The notes under the pieces: model-generated
The model's database searches: none
What the model saw: only the letters and a program-made list of their open reading frames with translations
What the model was told of the DNA's origin: nothing
From: Chaetoceros tenuissimus
Taxonomy: Eukaryota > Bacillariophyta > Thalassiosirophyceae > Chaetocerotales > Chaetocerotaceae
NCBI GenBank assembly: GCA_021927905.1
Contig: BLLK01000047.1
Location: forward strand, 1,674,001 to 1,738,000
Reading direction: 5' to 3'
Length of the DNA: 64,000 bases
Made by a program: the position numbers and the translations under genes
Shown here: positions 30,241-42,100 of the stretch, in pieces
Numbering within the stretch: the first letter of the stretch is position 1
Layout: each line of letters opens with the position of its first letter

Positions 30241-32541
30241 TCACCATGGATCTGAAGCGCGTGTTTTGAATAATTCTGTGTCGTCAAAGAGATAAGTCGA
30301 GAGAAAAACAAAGAAGACCAGGATAGCCATTAGAATATTTACAATCTTCAAAAGCGAGGAACTGCCGTGCGATATTTCAATGCAGAATCCCCAGACTCCA
30401 TCTACAGTTTGTATCAAGACATCAGTAGTACCGTCTCCATTCAAATCGTGAAGTAATGGTTTCCCTGCAATTGTTTGAGGAAAAGATATACTATCAAGGA
30501 TTCGACCGCTCCCGACTGTAAAGAGAGACATTTTATCATCACCTGTCAAAAGCACTGGTCTTTGTGCCTTTTGTGGAGTATGATACGATGTTGATGCCTC
30601 AAAGTTAACACGAAAAAGTTGGCCATGAAAAGCATCGACTCCTTTATCCCAATTAGGGATATCCTCAACAGATGCCCTTGCTGTCCATTTCTGATTGCCG
30701 TATGCATCATAACGTTTCAAGACACCGTTGTTCAACGCAAAAATGATGTCATATGTGAGCTGACCACGATCGTCATAAGTTTCAACAAGTAAAGGAGCCG
30801 CAGAATCTAGTCCCTCTAGTGAAGCAGAACCATGTGGTTTTTGTTTCCTCGAATCTTGGGCACAAATGTTGAAAACAGTATCTGAAAAATCAGAGCGTAT
30901 ACTAACATCACATGGACCTCTTTCTTTATCCCTATTATCTTTCGCAGACATGTCAATCTCTTGTAAATGTTTGTTTCTATAGATGTCAGAATTTAGCATG
31001 TTTTCCATGAGAGACAAATGACAAACTTGCATTCCGTTCTTCATGGAAACCATGTTGACACCATGCCTGTTGTGAAATGCCAACGCATTTGGGCGACCAT
31101 ATTTAAGTTCGTTGGTATTTGACTTTCCATTAGTGAACTTTTGTATCCATCCTTGGCTTTTACCGATCTTGGCAGATGTGTTCTTCTCCCGTTTACGACC
31201 ACGGTCGAGATGACTCGAAACTAACTTCGTATCAAATTGCGGGATGCTATATTCATTGTAGTGAACCCAAAACGAATGAGGTAAAATTCCCAATGTTTCC
31301 TCAAAGACTGAATCATGAAAATGATGAAGACAATCGTCTGATTTCTCTGTCAAATCAGTACTGCCTGTAAAGTTTGTCGCAAGTGATAATCTTGAACGAC
31401 GTCTCGTCATTGAAGAGAGAGGTTTATGAATATCGCCATGTTTCTCAGTGTTTGTCTGAGCTTCATCCATTTTTTTCTTTTTTCGCAAATGACTTGAATC
31501 ATTTTTCCATAGAAAATCTCCAGTATACAAATCAATGGCTACATACAAGGTAGATACCTTTTGATCTCTTTTCTTGTTTCGATACCTAGCAGCCAAGTAA
31601 ACAGCTCCATAGTTTCCAATTGGAGCATCAGGTTCCATTATGACATCAATTTCTGTGAAATCTATCCAGTCAGGACTGCTATTCTTTTGCCATTCATTTT
31701 CATCATTATTTACAAAAGGATTTAAACTCCACATCTCCTTCATTTCCAATGATTCCTGTCTTTCTTGGTCAGTAGTAATACTATGCATTGTAACATTACC
31801 ATTGCTCCAAACACTAACAACAGAAGGCAAACTATCATATTCACTTTTATGCAAATGATCATGAGCGACCTTATCTTTCCGCATCTTTTCCAAATGTGCC
31901 ATGCGTTCGGTACAAGATGTATCTGCATAACACATTTGACCACTTGGACACTCGGAAGCTTGAGCATTGGGACAGGGTGCACCGCAATTTTCATTAGCAT
32001 CATGCCAATCATTTCCACAATAATATTTCGATACTTCAATATTTTCATCCAATGCTGAAGATCCCTTTTCATTCTTGAGTATAATTTGTCCCGAAGCCAT
32101 TTTGACAGGGACAATATTTAGATATGTTTGCGAAGTAAAGATTGTTTCGGGGTATATTGGTAGCAAAGATGTTGATCCATCTTTATTATAAATGTAAGAA
32201 TGATGAGTGGAGTGAAGCGGTTTCAAATCAACCACTTTGAGACTCCATTCCTTGGTCTTACTACTTGATTTTGCAGTAGAAGTACTGGTTGGAATGACAA
32301 TTGCTTCATGAACGGCATCACCGTCAAGATCCATATGCACAGGTGAAGCTACGTTGTAGTAACCATACGGAAACTTCACTTTTGATTGATATTCATGATA
32401 GAAGGATAGATTAATCTTTGCTTCAATTGATTCAGAGCCTTGACTGTAGAGAGTACATAATCTTGCCAAAACAATGATGGATATGGCCGCGAAGTAATCT
32501 CGATGTCGAATAGATTGCTTCCAATTCTTTTGGCTTTTCAT
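30241..32541 (-). CDS. FG-GAP/integrin-alpha-like type membrane protein, NERD1-like candidate
   Basis: Single exon, 766 aa. An N-terminal membrane segment (YFAAISIIVLARLCTLYSQ, about 16-34) and a C-terminal one (VNILMAILVFFVFLSTYLF, about 733-752) bracket a large lumenal domain. Two FG-GAP calcium-loop signatures are visible: DLDGDAVHEAIV (about residue 72) and DLNGDGTTDVLIQ (about 698). A cysteine-rich patch (CGNDWHDANENCGAPCPNA) lies near residue 175. Plants have an FG-GAP protein with this layout, NERD1, linked to secretion and wall growth; that match is from memory and should be treated as a suggestion. Confidence 0.75.
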   Translation of the reverse strand: MKSQKNWKQSIRHRDYFAAISIIVLARLCTLYSQGSESIEAKINLSFYHEYQSKVKFPYGYYNVASPVHMDLDGDAVHEAIVIPTSTSTAKSSSKTKEWSLKVVDLKPLHSTHHSYIYNKDGSTSLLPIYPETIFTSQTYLNIVPVKMASGQIILKNEKGSSALDENIEVSKYYCGNDWHDANENCGAPCPNAQASECPSGQMCYADTSCTERMAHLEKMRKDKVAHDHLHKSEYDSLPSVVSVWSNGNVTMHSITTDQERQESLEMKEMWSLNPFVNNDENEWQKNSSPDWIDFTEIDVIMEPDAPIGNYGAVYLAARYRNKKRDQKVSTLYVAIDLYTGDFLWKNDSSHLRKKKKMDEAQTNTEKHGDIHKPLSSMTRRRSRLSLATNFTGSTDLTEKSDDCLHHFHDSVFEETLGILPHSFWVHYNEYSIPQFDTKLVSSHLDRGRKREKNTSAKIGKSQGWIQKFTNGKSNTNELKYGRPNALAFHNRHGVNMVSMKNGMQVCHLSLMENMLNSDIYRNKHLQEIDMSAKDNRDKERGPCDVSIRSDFSDTVFNICAQDSRKQKPHGSASLEGLDSAAPLLVETYDDRGQLTYDIIFALNNGVLKRYDAYGNQKWTARASVEDIPNWDKGVDAFHGQLFRVNFEASTSYHTPQKAQRPVLLTGDDKMSLFTVGSGRILDSISFPQTIAGKPLLHDLNGDGTTDVLIQTVDGVWGFCIEISHGSSSLLKIVNILMAILVFFVFLSTYLFDDTELFKTRASDPW

Positions 32542-32963
32542 CCTGAAGTAGTAGATAGACGCAATCTTCTGTAAAATATGTAGTAATGGTAACGATCTTC
32601 GAAGATTACCATTACCTACTTCTCACCCTCTCCTAAAAGTATTGTATGGTTTTTACATCTGTGTTCAAAAATGAGGCGGTCAGAGGCTTTTTTAACGGCT
32701 CCAAGTATTAACGGCTCTCTTGGGGGTAGAGTACAGTCTATTTCACAAATTGTGATAATTTTCAAATTTTGGAAGTTTGCTTCCAAACGACATCACAAGA
32801 CGACGAGAGAACAGAGACCACATTTCTGATGGTTGATGACGACCATTAAATAAAAACAACATCATTGCTGCTACCACTCCATGAAAATTTATTGCTTTGA
32901 ACCATAGAAAGTTTAAGCTAGCACTTTCTCTCCTTTGAAACACCAAAAATATCACACGCTAAA
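32542..32963. promoter_or_regulatory. Divergent promoter region
   Basis: A 422-nt head-to-head spacer between the FG-GAP gene and the disordered protein gene. Twin words TTTTAACGGCTCC and ATTAACGGCTCTC occur near 32690 and 32707. It includes a short inverted pair around GGTAACGATCTTCGAAG (about 32587-32612). Confidence 0.35.
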
Positions 32964-35057
32964 ATGAATTCTAGATCAAGGTCTTCTCACAAAAGAAAGC
33001 CGATGCAAGATCTTCGCATCAATCCATTCTCATCATCGTCCATCTCGCACAATAACTACCCTGACCTAGAAGACGCATTTAAATTGAACTCTTCTAATAA
33101 TGGTACATCATCCCCAAATCAATCACATTCCCCTGATAGATCATCTGTCTATGCACCATCAGAACTAAACATGTCAATCGGTGCCAGGGCAGCCATCACG
33201 GAACAAACACGCTACATTGCAAAGTATGGTCTAGATGGAGATCGTAACTCATCTACATCACCAAATAAATCGCAAATGGATGAATGGGATCGTGTAATGG
33301 ATGGGATACCCTGTAATACATCCATCATAGACTCACACATTTCACAATCATTTAGCATGTTTCATACAAATCGATCCATTATTGATATTTCCATTAGTGA
33401 ACATCATGCTTTGGATGAAACTTGTAACCAAAGTGATTTCTTTAATAGTTCGCGTATTATGAATACATTAGCTACTCCAGAGAGAAATAAACAGAAAGTG
33501 GATGAAGCTAGTAGATTGGCTCGGTTAGGTATTGGGCTCATGACACGAGGGGACGAAGGCGGTCAACAAGATCAATTTCACGGTGGGATAGGTTTAGATC
33601 AGAGTCAATATAGTACAAGTGGCGGTAGTGAATTGGAGCAATCTGGTATGATTGGCTTATTTCAAGCAGCCATGAGGATAGGTGAAGAACATCAAGATGA
33701 TAACAATGATGATGGCTTTAGTGATGCTGATAATGATGTGGCTGAAAGTTTTGTGTCATTTCACGAACCAAACATGTCTGTCATAGAACCAAATAAATCT
33801 CTGTTTGAAGGGGAGAACTTTACAGATATTCAAACTGATATTCCCGGAAATGAAAGTTTATTTCATGTAGATGGGGACATGCAAGCGAGTTTTATTTCTT
33901 ACAGAGAACCAGATTTGTCATTGTTTGAAAGAACAGATGAAGATGGCCCATCAGACGAGATTGGTACGAGTGGTGATGGAGATATTTGTAATCGGAGCGA
34001 ATTTGATGTAGACGTCAGCGAAATCATAGCTCCAAGTGAGTTTGAAAGTAGAGTCCCAAGTGGAAACTATTCATCCCCATTGAGCAAGATTTCCATGTCG
34101 AGACTACCAACTACTCCTGAGGAACCTTTTGAGCGCAATGGCAAGAATAACAACAAACTGTTTCCCCATTTTGAGACCATGTCTGAATTTGACGAGGGTA
34201 ATGAAGAAGCCAGAAAGGCAAGCATGGAATCTCCACCATCTTCCTGTATCAGACAAAACTCTTCACCTGGTTTTCCTCGTGCTCTTGATACAGTGAATGA
34301 AGTACTATGGCCTGAGAATTCACCAGTATTTTTGAAAGAATCTTCTAAACCTCTTGGAGGGACTGAAGAAGAGGTGATTTTGAAGAAGAATGCCGACGAA
34401 GATGACGAAAAGCAAGTCAATTGTTCTTTGTTGGGTCGATTTGATCAATCAGTTTACGATAGCGTCAAGGAACTTGAACGTGATACTACAAATGCTGGTA
34501 ATTTGAATATTGGAAATGATCTTGTCAATACATCTTTTGGCTCCACCCCTAGTCCACAGAAGCACAAAATGTCAAGATCTTTAGATTTAGGAGAAAGTCC
34601 TCAGGACTCTTCTCCGCTCTCACATCAATTATTCAGAACAACTCCTAGCCCATCAAAACAAGATCGATCTAGATCTAGACCAATTGGTCTAAATTCAAAC
34701 TCAACATACTTGTCGTCAATTGATAAATTTGAGAGCTCGGATGATACCAAAAAATCACTTGAATTTCACAAGAAATGCAATTCCATAGGAAATAGGCAGT
34801 CCTCGAATGATGGCTTTCATGGCAAATCTCAAAACCCTCGTCTTCCGCAGCGAATAAGTTTACGCGATCGATACTCTCGACCAGATCGATTTGAGGACAC
34901 TTATTCTACTCCGTCATCAGCAAGTACACTTGAGTCAAGTCAAGGTACCTTTGAAGATGAAAATGCAGCTGTCAACAGGTCACTTTTGGAGAAATTTGAA
35001 AGCAATGCCGCACCAGTACGAAAGGTAGAGTTTTCGCCAAGAAGATACGCCGTCTAG
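32964..35057 (+). CDS. Large disordered Ser/Asp-rich protein, unknown
   Basis: Single exon, 697 aa. The composition is Ser, Asn, Asp and Pro rich with almost no hydrophobic core, so mostly disordered. A loose repeat of the form SFxSxxEPxxSxxExxxS occurs at about residues 255-330 (SFVSFHEPNMSVIEPNKS and SFISYREPDLSLFERTDED). Many SP/TP sites (TPEEPFE, TPSPQKHKMSRS, TPSPSKQDRSRS) look like proline-directed kinase targets. The C-terminal block has RISLRDRYSRPDRFED. I know no family. It ends 82 bp from the convergent carrier gene. Confidence 0.75.
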   Translation: MNSRSRSSHKRKPMQDLRINPFSSSSISHNNYPDLEDAFKLNSSNNGTSSPNQSHSPDRSSVYAPSELNMSIGARAAITEQTRYIAKYGLDGDRNSSTSPNKSQMDEWDRVMDGIPCNTSIIDSHISQSFSMFHTNRSIIDISISEHHALDETCNQSDFFNSSRIMNTLATPERNKQKVDEASRLARLGIGLMTRGDEGGQQDQFHGGIGLDQSQYSTSGGSELEQSGMIGLFQAAMRIGEEHQDDNNDDGFSDADNDVAESFVSFHEPNMSVIEPNKSLFEGENFTDIQTDIPGNESLFHVDGDMQASFISYREPDLSLFERTDEDGPSDEIGTSGDGDICNRSEFDVDVSEIIAPSEFESRVPSGNYSSPLSKISMSRLPTTPEEPFERNGKNNNKLFPHFETMSEFDEGNEEARKASMESPPSSCIRQNSSPGFPRALDTVNEVLWPENSPVFLKESSKPLGGTEEEVILKKNADEDDEKQVNCSLLGRFDQSVYDSVKELERDTTNAGNLNIGNDLVNTSFGSTPSPQKHKMSRSLDLGESPQDSSPLSHQLFRTTPSPSKQDRSRSRPIGLNSNSTYLSSIDKFESSDDTKKSLEFHKKCNSIGNRQSSNDGFHGKSQNPRLPQRISLRDRYSRPDRFEDTYSTPSSASTLESSQGTFEDENAAVNRSLLEKFESNAAPVRKVEFSPRRYAV

Positions 35058-35139
35058 CTACTCAATTCTAGATTACGTTTTTTAGACTTTAGATAAAAAT
35101 AATAAATTCAAATGCATATTCAATTTCCGTTTGTACAGA

Positions 35140-36688
35140 TTATCTACACATTGTTTCATCTGGATGAAATGCTGTCAGACCTAGAATACACCACATGGCC
35201 AAACTGATTACACTCAAAGTATAGCTTGGAAAGTAAGTCTTGCTGACAATGGCAGCTTCATCTGCAAGGCCTTGGGCCTTCAATATAACAACAACAATTA
35301 GAGCGCCTGGACCTGCTGAATTCACCAAAAGCACAAGCTTCGAAAGATTTGGGATAGAGTCCAAGTACCCTGAGCAATCCAATTTTAATAGGATGCCAAA
35401 AACGATACTTGGTGTAACAACAAGTCTTGCCAATAACTGCCAAATGATAGTCTTCCAAGTGTCTTTATCAATCTCTGAGAAACATGAGCAGTTCTTGTCT
35501 GTTTTGAGAATCCCTTCGTTCACTTTTGCATTAGTGGTTTCTTCAATTTTAGAGGCATTATCATTATCCAGTTGATGTTCTTCATCTACCTCTGCCTCTG
35601 CATCGCATTGAGAAGAAGATTCTTCTTCTGATATGTTATTATTAGGTGATTCTTTGCTCTGAATAGACGTATTTGATTGTTCAATATTCTCTGCAGATTC
35701 TTCTGTTGGCTTTTTTCTTTCCACCAAAGAAGCTGCAACTATTATGGTCGCCATCACCGAACCAGTCGAAGCTGCAATAGTAGTGTCAGTTAAAGTACTC
35801 AAATATTCCTAAATCATCACAAATGAAGCAAAACGTACCGATTGATTCCAAGGCGCTACCAACCACTCGTACGCTTCCGCCAAAATCAAACAAAGCTCTT
35901 TGAAGAGGAGGAATACAAGAAATTACAAACCCACACATCAGCGAGACAAATCCTGGTGCTGTGAAAATGGATTTTAGCACTTCCTTTATTGAATTCAATC
36001 TTCTGCTCAAAGCGGAGGGAACTAGCTGTTCTGAAGAGTCATAGTTTGCTACCATACTGTATCCAAGTGGCGATTGTTCAAAATTCTCCTCCTCGATATA
36101 CCTATTCTTTAGGCTTGTCAAAACTTTATACCCTACACTCCAGAACACAACACAAAATCCAAAGAAATAAGTAAATACAATTGCATTCACTTGATCTTTG
36201 CAAAAACCAAAAAGATCGACGTTGTCATCAGTGTCATCCATAATAATTGCATCTTCTTTAATGAGATCGTGTACAACTTCATACTCGCATAGGGTAGGAA
36301 ATACAATGAGCGGCAGTACTACAATATTTGGAAACGTGCTTGCCACACATAATGGTATGAAAGATTTCTTTTTCCTCATTCCTAGCGCAGTCCCAATCAG
36401 CATCGTAGTCGATGCAGAAATGATCAAGTTCATAAAACTGAGTAAGATGATCGGGTAGAGATTTTCTAACTCAGCAAGCTTAACCGATTTCGCTACTCCC
36501 GTGAATGTAAGTGGAAGAATGAGCATATTGAATGTCATGCGTGACAGTGAAGAAAGGTTTTCATAAGGAATCAATGGTGCTTGTTTAGGAAACTTCGTTG
36601 CGAGAAAACCTACTACCCCAATTAGAAAAGTCTTTCCAACCGATGATCCTGCAGCAGCTATGATTGATAAAATTGGAGATGAACTCAT
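35140..36688 (-). CDS. AEC/PIN-like membrane carrier
   Basis: Two exons: 36688-35839 and 35771-35140, joined over a 67-nt intron (GTACGT...GCAG) at phase 1, giving 493 aa. Roughly five membrane helices at each end flank a hydrophilic acidic loop (about residues 300-390), the layout of auxin efflux carrier and PILS-type proteins. The first half holds SRMTFNMLILPLTFTGVAKS and CVASTFPNIVVLPLIVFPTL. The second half holds LVVTPSIVFGILL and VNSAGPGALIVVVI. Members export or sequester small organic anions; the substrate here is unknown. Confidence 0.85.
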
Positions 36689-37073
36689 GCGATTCCTCTT
36701 CTGTATTGATTGGATTTATTTGCTGGTCGATAGAGAGAACCCTTTGAGTCTTATGGAGGGGTAATAGAGGTAGTTGTTGTGTGGTATGTTGTATGTTGTA
36801 TATTCTTTTTTCTTATTTATGGCTTCATTCTGTGTTCTGTGTTCTGTGGTAAGAAGTGTGTGGTAAGAACAACTCAGAGCACGTCGGTCGGTAGGAAATT
36901 CGTACAAACAATGGTGTCAATACTCCGTTTATCCGAAAATAAAAATAGTATGGTACATACATACGAAGTGTTGTTTCGTTTTTCAATTGATTGTATCAAG
37001 GTATCAAGGGGGGACGGCAATTTTTAGCATACCTACATAATAGAAAAATGAATATCTAATACTTTATGTAATT
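36689..37073. other. Intergenic with short tandem repeats
   Basis: Contains GT-rich microsatellite-like DNA at about 36775-36800 (GTATGTTGTATGTTGTAT) and three tandem TTCTGTG words at about 36826-36846. No gene seen. Confidence 0.35.
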
Positions 37074-38681
37074 TTAAAGTTTGAGTGCTGCCTTCGTTCC
37101 AATCACAGCAAGAGTAATCCCAAGTCCTGCGTTCGCAAGTGCGAACTTAACTTCTCTCTTCAAACCCTTTGTTGCTTTATCTCCCATCTTCTTTACTGCT
37201 GCGCGGAACATGAATGGAGGGTACAAATAAATCAAAGCATTTCCCAATAGAGCTCCTCCAAGGGAACTGACAAGAGTTAGATCCTTGACAACAAGAGCTA
37301 ATCCAGTAATTCCTGCAAGAGCAGTAACAGTGACTTTGTTTAACAATCCATCAGTACGTTTTTCAGCTGGGACATTCAAAAGATCCAAAATTCCATCACG
37401 ACATCCAGCAAATGCAAGTGGATAACTGAAAACCAATGAAATCGCAACTGCAATTCTACTTAAGCCCATCAACGAATCCTTGGTACTGTAATTATTCAAA
37501 ATAAGTCCAGAAGAGTTTGCCCCGAATGTAAGAAAGCCAAAAGCAGTGAGAGCAATAAAGAACAAAACACTAATTGCAAAACTGGAACCAACGAGAGTAT
37601 TAAATCTTTTGACTGTGTTGTCCTTAAGTTCGTTGTAAAACTTTGGTGCGTTGAAGTGTGCCTATACGTTTGCGCGTAGTCATTCAAACCAAGATATTGA
37701 GATGATTGTTATAAAAATATGTAAATTTTGTTGAATATTGATTGATCTTACCATAAACGCATTGGAAAGCATACACACAAGAATCAATGCATTTGGAGAA
37801 AAAACTCCAGCTGCCCCAATATCACCGAAAGCAGGTTGCAAATTAGCTGCCAAGTCTGGCAAAAATACTCCAGATGGTGAAGCGTATGCACCACCAAGGT
37901 ATCTTGCTCCCATTGCAAAAGCAGTGTAGACCATACCCTACGAATGGATAATGTAAGCACTCTTCAATAAACAAAGACATGAGATAAGAGGGGACATACT
38001 TACAATGATTCCCAATAGAGAGAAAGGAGCGAGAGATGCAAGATTCTTAAGCAAACAAAGTGGAAGCAAAATCGTGGATGTGATTCCCAATAGAGAAGCT
38101 GTTCTACTCAATACAAGTCCAAAGGAAGCAAAGATTGCTTGAATTGTATCTGCCAAAATCATGGAGTATGCAAGTGTTGCACACACTGTCATAAAGGTAC
38201 AACTAATGGATGGGATATTACTGCTGGCTTTTCCTACACTATTTTCCCATGCTTGGGTGTAACTGTTACTGTTGGTCCAAGCACAAAGTCTTCCAATCAA
38301 AGAAAAGGAGTAAGCAGATAGTCCTCCGAAAACAGTGATGAGCGCTACAGCTGGGACAATAGCCGATGGTGCGTTTCCAAAAGCAGCAATCCCTGCTGGA
38401 AGTGACAATACTCCAGCTCCTACAATACTCTTTACCAGATTGAATGTAAGCGCAGACATAGTACCTTCTCCCCCAGAACTGTTGCCCTCACTTGGTTTCT
38501 CCATTGCAGCAGAAGCAGCAGCCATTTGAAGCTTGGATCCTCCTGCACGAACGTTCAATGGCATCACATTGGATGTCTTCATCTCATTCACTGCTGGTAC
38601 AGTGTTTGCTGGAGCAAACGCAGAAGCCCCCGCTGCGAATGCAAGAAATGCAATGATTGCACTTTTCTTAAATACTGCCAT
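37074..38681 (-). CDS. Plastid-targeted AAAP-family amino-acid transporter
   Basis: Three exons: 38681-38004, 37937-37752 and 37661-37074, with introns of 66 and 90 nt, both phase 0; 483 aa. I start at ATG 38681 (MAVFKKSAIIAFLAFAAG). The leader ends in a perfect diatom ASAFAP motif, so the protein goes to a plastid membrane. The transporter body begins TFNLVKSIVGAGVLSLPAGIA, the AAAP/SLC38 hallmark, and has about eleven membrane helices. Family members move neutral or aromatic amino acids with protons or sodium. A plastid copy may export amino acids made in the stroma. Confidence 0.88.
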
Positions 38682-39143
38682 CTTTACGTATTTATATAGC
38701 TTGCTCAATTTGGCAAATACTCAATTGGATTGAATGAAGGATACAATCGCATCAACTGTGTGGTCTAACTTCTTCACGTAAAAACGCACTTCTTCATCCC
38801 GGACCACAGATTTCTCGTAATAAAACGAGACTCATTCATTCTTTATTGTCAAAAAAGGCTAAAATAATTTTATAATAAAGAATGAGCTAGAATGAGAGGG
38901 AAGAAGAAAAGAAGGAAGGAACAACAAGAACGCGATGGATGAGAGATGTGATATGTTGTTGTTTTTACCGATGAACTTGTTCCTTTTCATTCCGTCTAAT
39001 TTCATTCATATACCTTAAGCCAGAGCAATAGCTTTGAATTACCCTCCTGTGGCCACACGCACCCATTCACTGAATGGTACTTTTACTCATTTCATTCAAT
39101 ATACCTTTAGCCACAGCAATAGCTTTGAACCAGAGACTGAATC
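38682..39143. promoter_or_regulatory. Divergent promoter with a 38-bp direct repeat
   Basis: Head-to-head spacer. Two similar 38-40 bp words lie at 39000-39038 and 39090-39129 (TTCATTCATATACCTTAAG against TTCATTCAATATACCTTTAG, both ending in AGCAATAGCTTTGAA). The second copy abuts the start codon at 39144. A stem-forming pair CATTCTTTATT/AATAAAGAATG lies at about 38836-38884. Confidence 0.5.
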
Positions 39144-42100
39144 ATGTTTCGCAGGGCTGGTTCCGATGTTTTGAGCGACAAGGACAATCTACCAGGTAGC
39201 CCTTTGAAATCAAAAAAGATGTTTCAGAAGAAAGAAAGGAATCACAAAGGGAAAGATGATTCCAAAACGTTCCGAGAAAAGATGATTGAGAAACATATGT
39301 CAAAGTTTGCTGCTCATATGCACATGGGTCCAAATGAAGATTCGATGCTGGGCACTGAAACATTGCAAAAGTTGGAGGCAGAAAATACTGCTTTGGCATC
39401 TAGATGTAGAAAGTTAGAAGCACAAAACATCATAGCAGCAGCTCAAGCTGTTGATATTTTGGCTATCACGATTGGACTCGTTACGGCAATTCTATGCTAT
39501 TACCTTTATTTCACTCTGGTTTGGAGATTTCTAGACTTTAATCATGTTTCCATTCGGGTTGTCAAGCCCTTGGTGTTAGTTGCTCCTTATTTCCACAACA
39601 GATACAACTATGGTATCACCTACAGAAGATTTCAAGTCTTTGCCGTGGCATTTGTGATGATGGCAAGAATCAAGTTAGTGAGGAGAAGATGCAATAGATT
39701 TCTTTCCTCAAATAATGGTGGAAATGAGAAAGATTTATCTACTTTGCAACGCGAAGGTGAAGGAAAATTCGATCCAATCACGGAGGATGATGTATGGGAG
39801 GCTAATTATGAGATCAATGCGAGATTCTTATACTCTTCAATTCTGAGATTACGAGGGCTCTGGACAAAGACGGCTCAATATATATCAAGCAGAGCAGACT
39901 TTGTGCCAGTTGCTTATGTCCGAGAGCTGTCCAAGCTTCAAGATGAAGCTCCGAATACTCCTTGGAGTGATGTGAAAGTTATGCTTTCAAAAGCTGGTAT
40001 TCTTGATAAGTTTTCGCGAATTGATGAAGAGCCTTTAGCATCAGCATCGATCGGTCAGGTTCATGTCGGATATATGAAAAAGACTGATGAGAAAGTCGTG
40101 ATCAAAGTGCAACATCCATTTGCTCTGAAGCTCCTTTCGGACGATTTCATCAGTTTAAGAATTATCTCGAGAATTGTAAGTATCTTGGAGCCTGAATACA
40201 AATTCTTGGAGATTCTGATGAATGAGTGGGCAGTTGAGTCTAGAAAAGAGTTGGACTTTCGGACAGAGGTGAAAAATTTAGAGAGTGCAAGCGAATCTGT
40301 GGAGAAAATGTCTGCCATGGTTACAAAAAAAGGAACGCCTTTCTCGGTGGAAGTTCCAACTCCGATGAAAGCTTTATCATCGCAACGTGTTATGGTCATG
40401 AATTTCTGTGAAGGCAAGAGGGTTGATGACTTGCAACATATTGAAAAATGTAATGTGTCTAGAGAATGTGTCATGGACGGAGTGGCACAAGTGTTTGCCC
40501 ACATGATGTATGTTACAGATATTTTCAATGGGTAAGTAATGGAAGATATGTCTCGTATTTTGTTTCTCAGCCGTTTTGAACCCTAGACCTCATATAATTC
40601 CCTTGTAGTGATCCTCATGCTGGTAATATATTTCTACGAAAAAATCCCTTAGGTGGATTTACTATTACATTGTTAGATTGGGGATTGGCGAAAAGATTAC
40701 CGAATGCAAAGCGTGAAGCTTTTTGTCAAATGACTTATGGAGTAGCTACGTTCGATTTTGGCTTAATGATGGATTCTTTCAAAACGATGGGGTTGAAACT
40801 AAAGCGTGAAAACGTTGCTGAAGATATGGAGGGTATTCGATTCCTACTACGCGATATGGCACCAAGAGAAAAGGCAAGGAATAGAGTAAAGGCTAAGATG
40901 AAGACGGACATCAATAGATCAAAAGGAAAGAAAAATGGAGAGAAAGTACCTATGGAATCATCTGCTTATCCTGGAGAGTTTTTCTTCTTTGTTCGTACAA
41001 ATGAACTTCTCCATGGTCTTGGAACTCGTCTTGGAGTCGAATTAAAGTATTTAGACCTATTGAAACCATATGCAGAGAAAGGTCTAAGGCAAAGCAAACT
41101 TTATCGCTCGAACTCGTTGGTCCCAGACCCATTACTCTCAGAAAATACCAGTGATTCTGCATTGCAAAGCAAAGTCGAAAGCGTCTTAGATAATCTCGAA
41201 AAAGATGCTTCTATCAACGGAGCTCAAGTCTGTGTGATCAAAGATGGCAAGATCCTTACCCACAATATTCGCGGGAATTTAGGATCCCTGAAAAATCATA
41301 TTCCATGTAGATCTGACACTCTCTTCCTCGGGTTCTCTGTTACTAAAGCTACGGCAGCTACTCTTGCTAACAAGATGGTAGAGCTTGGGTACTTAACGTT
41401 GGATGAATGTATTTGTGAAAGTGTTTGGCCAGCATTTTGTCCGCAAGAGAATCCACCTGAGGAGTTGCTTAGTTGTATGAAAGATGCAGAAAATATTTCA
41501 GAGCGTTGGGCATGGAAACGCAAGATATGTTTGCGACAGATACTCACACACTCAACTGGGCTGTGGTTTGCCATTCCGGCAAATTTGACCATAAAATCAT
41601 TAGCCTCGTGTGAACATTGTGCAAAGGGGTTTGAAGAAGATACAATACTGCCTATTTATGAACCCGGTTCAAAATGCACATACCAATATCTTTCGTTTGG
41701 TTGGCTTGTTGCAGGCTGTGTCATTGGTGCATATCAGAGAAGACACAAAATTTTAAAATCATACAAGGAAATATATGAAGAGATTCTCGGAGATTTACAT
41801 TCCAAGGAACTGCAAGCTGCAGGATATTCTCCTTTTGGTGAAGATAAAGATAGTGGTTTTGATTTAGCATGCGTGGAAAATGAAGTTGATTTGACAAAAA
41901 TGATACAAATGAGAAGGGAAGCAGAGGCTATGGGTGAAACATTCGAGGAAATAGGAGAGGATAGTGAAATTGCCAAGACTCTCAAAACTCGGAGTGCTCT
42001 TTTAGAGGGAATTAAAGGTCGTGAATTTGTCTTGGACCCACGCATCTGGAATTCCGAGGATGGATCCGTAGCAAATGTACCATCGGCTGGAGGTAGATTT

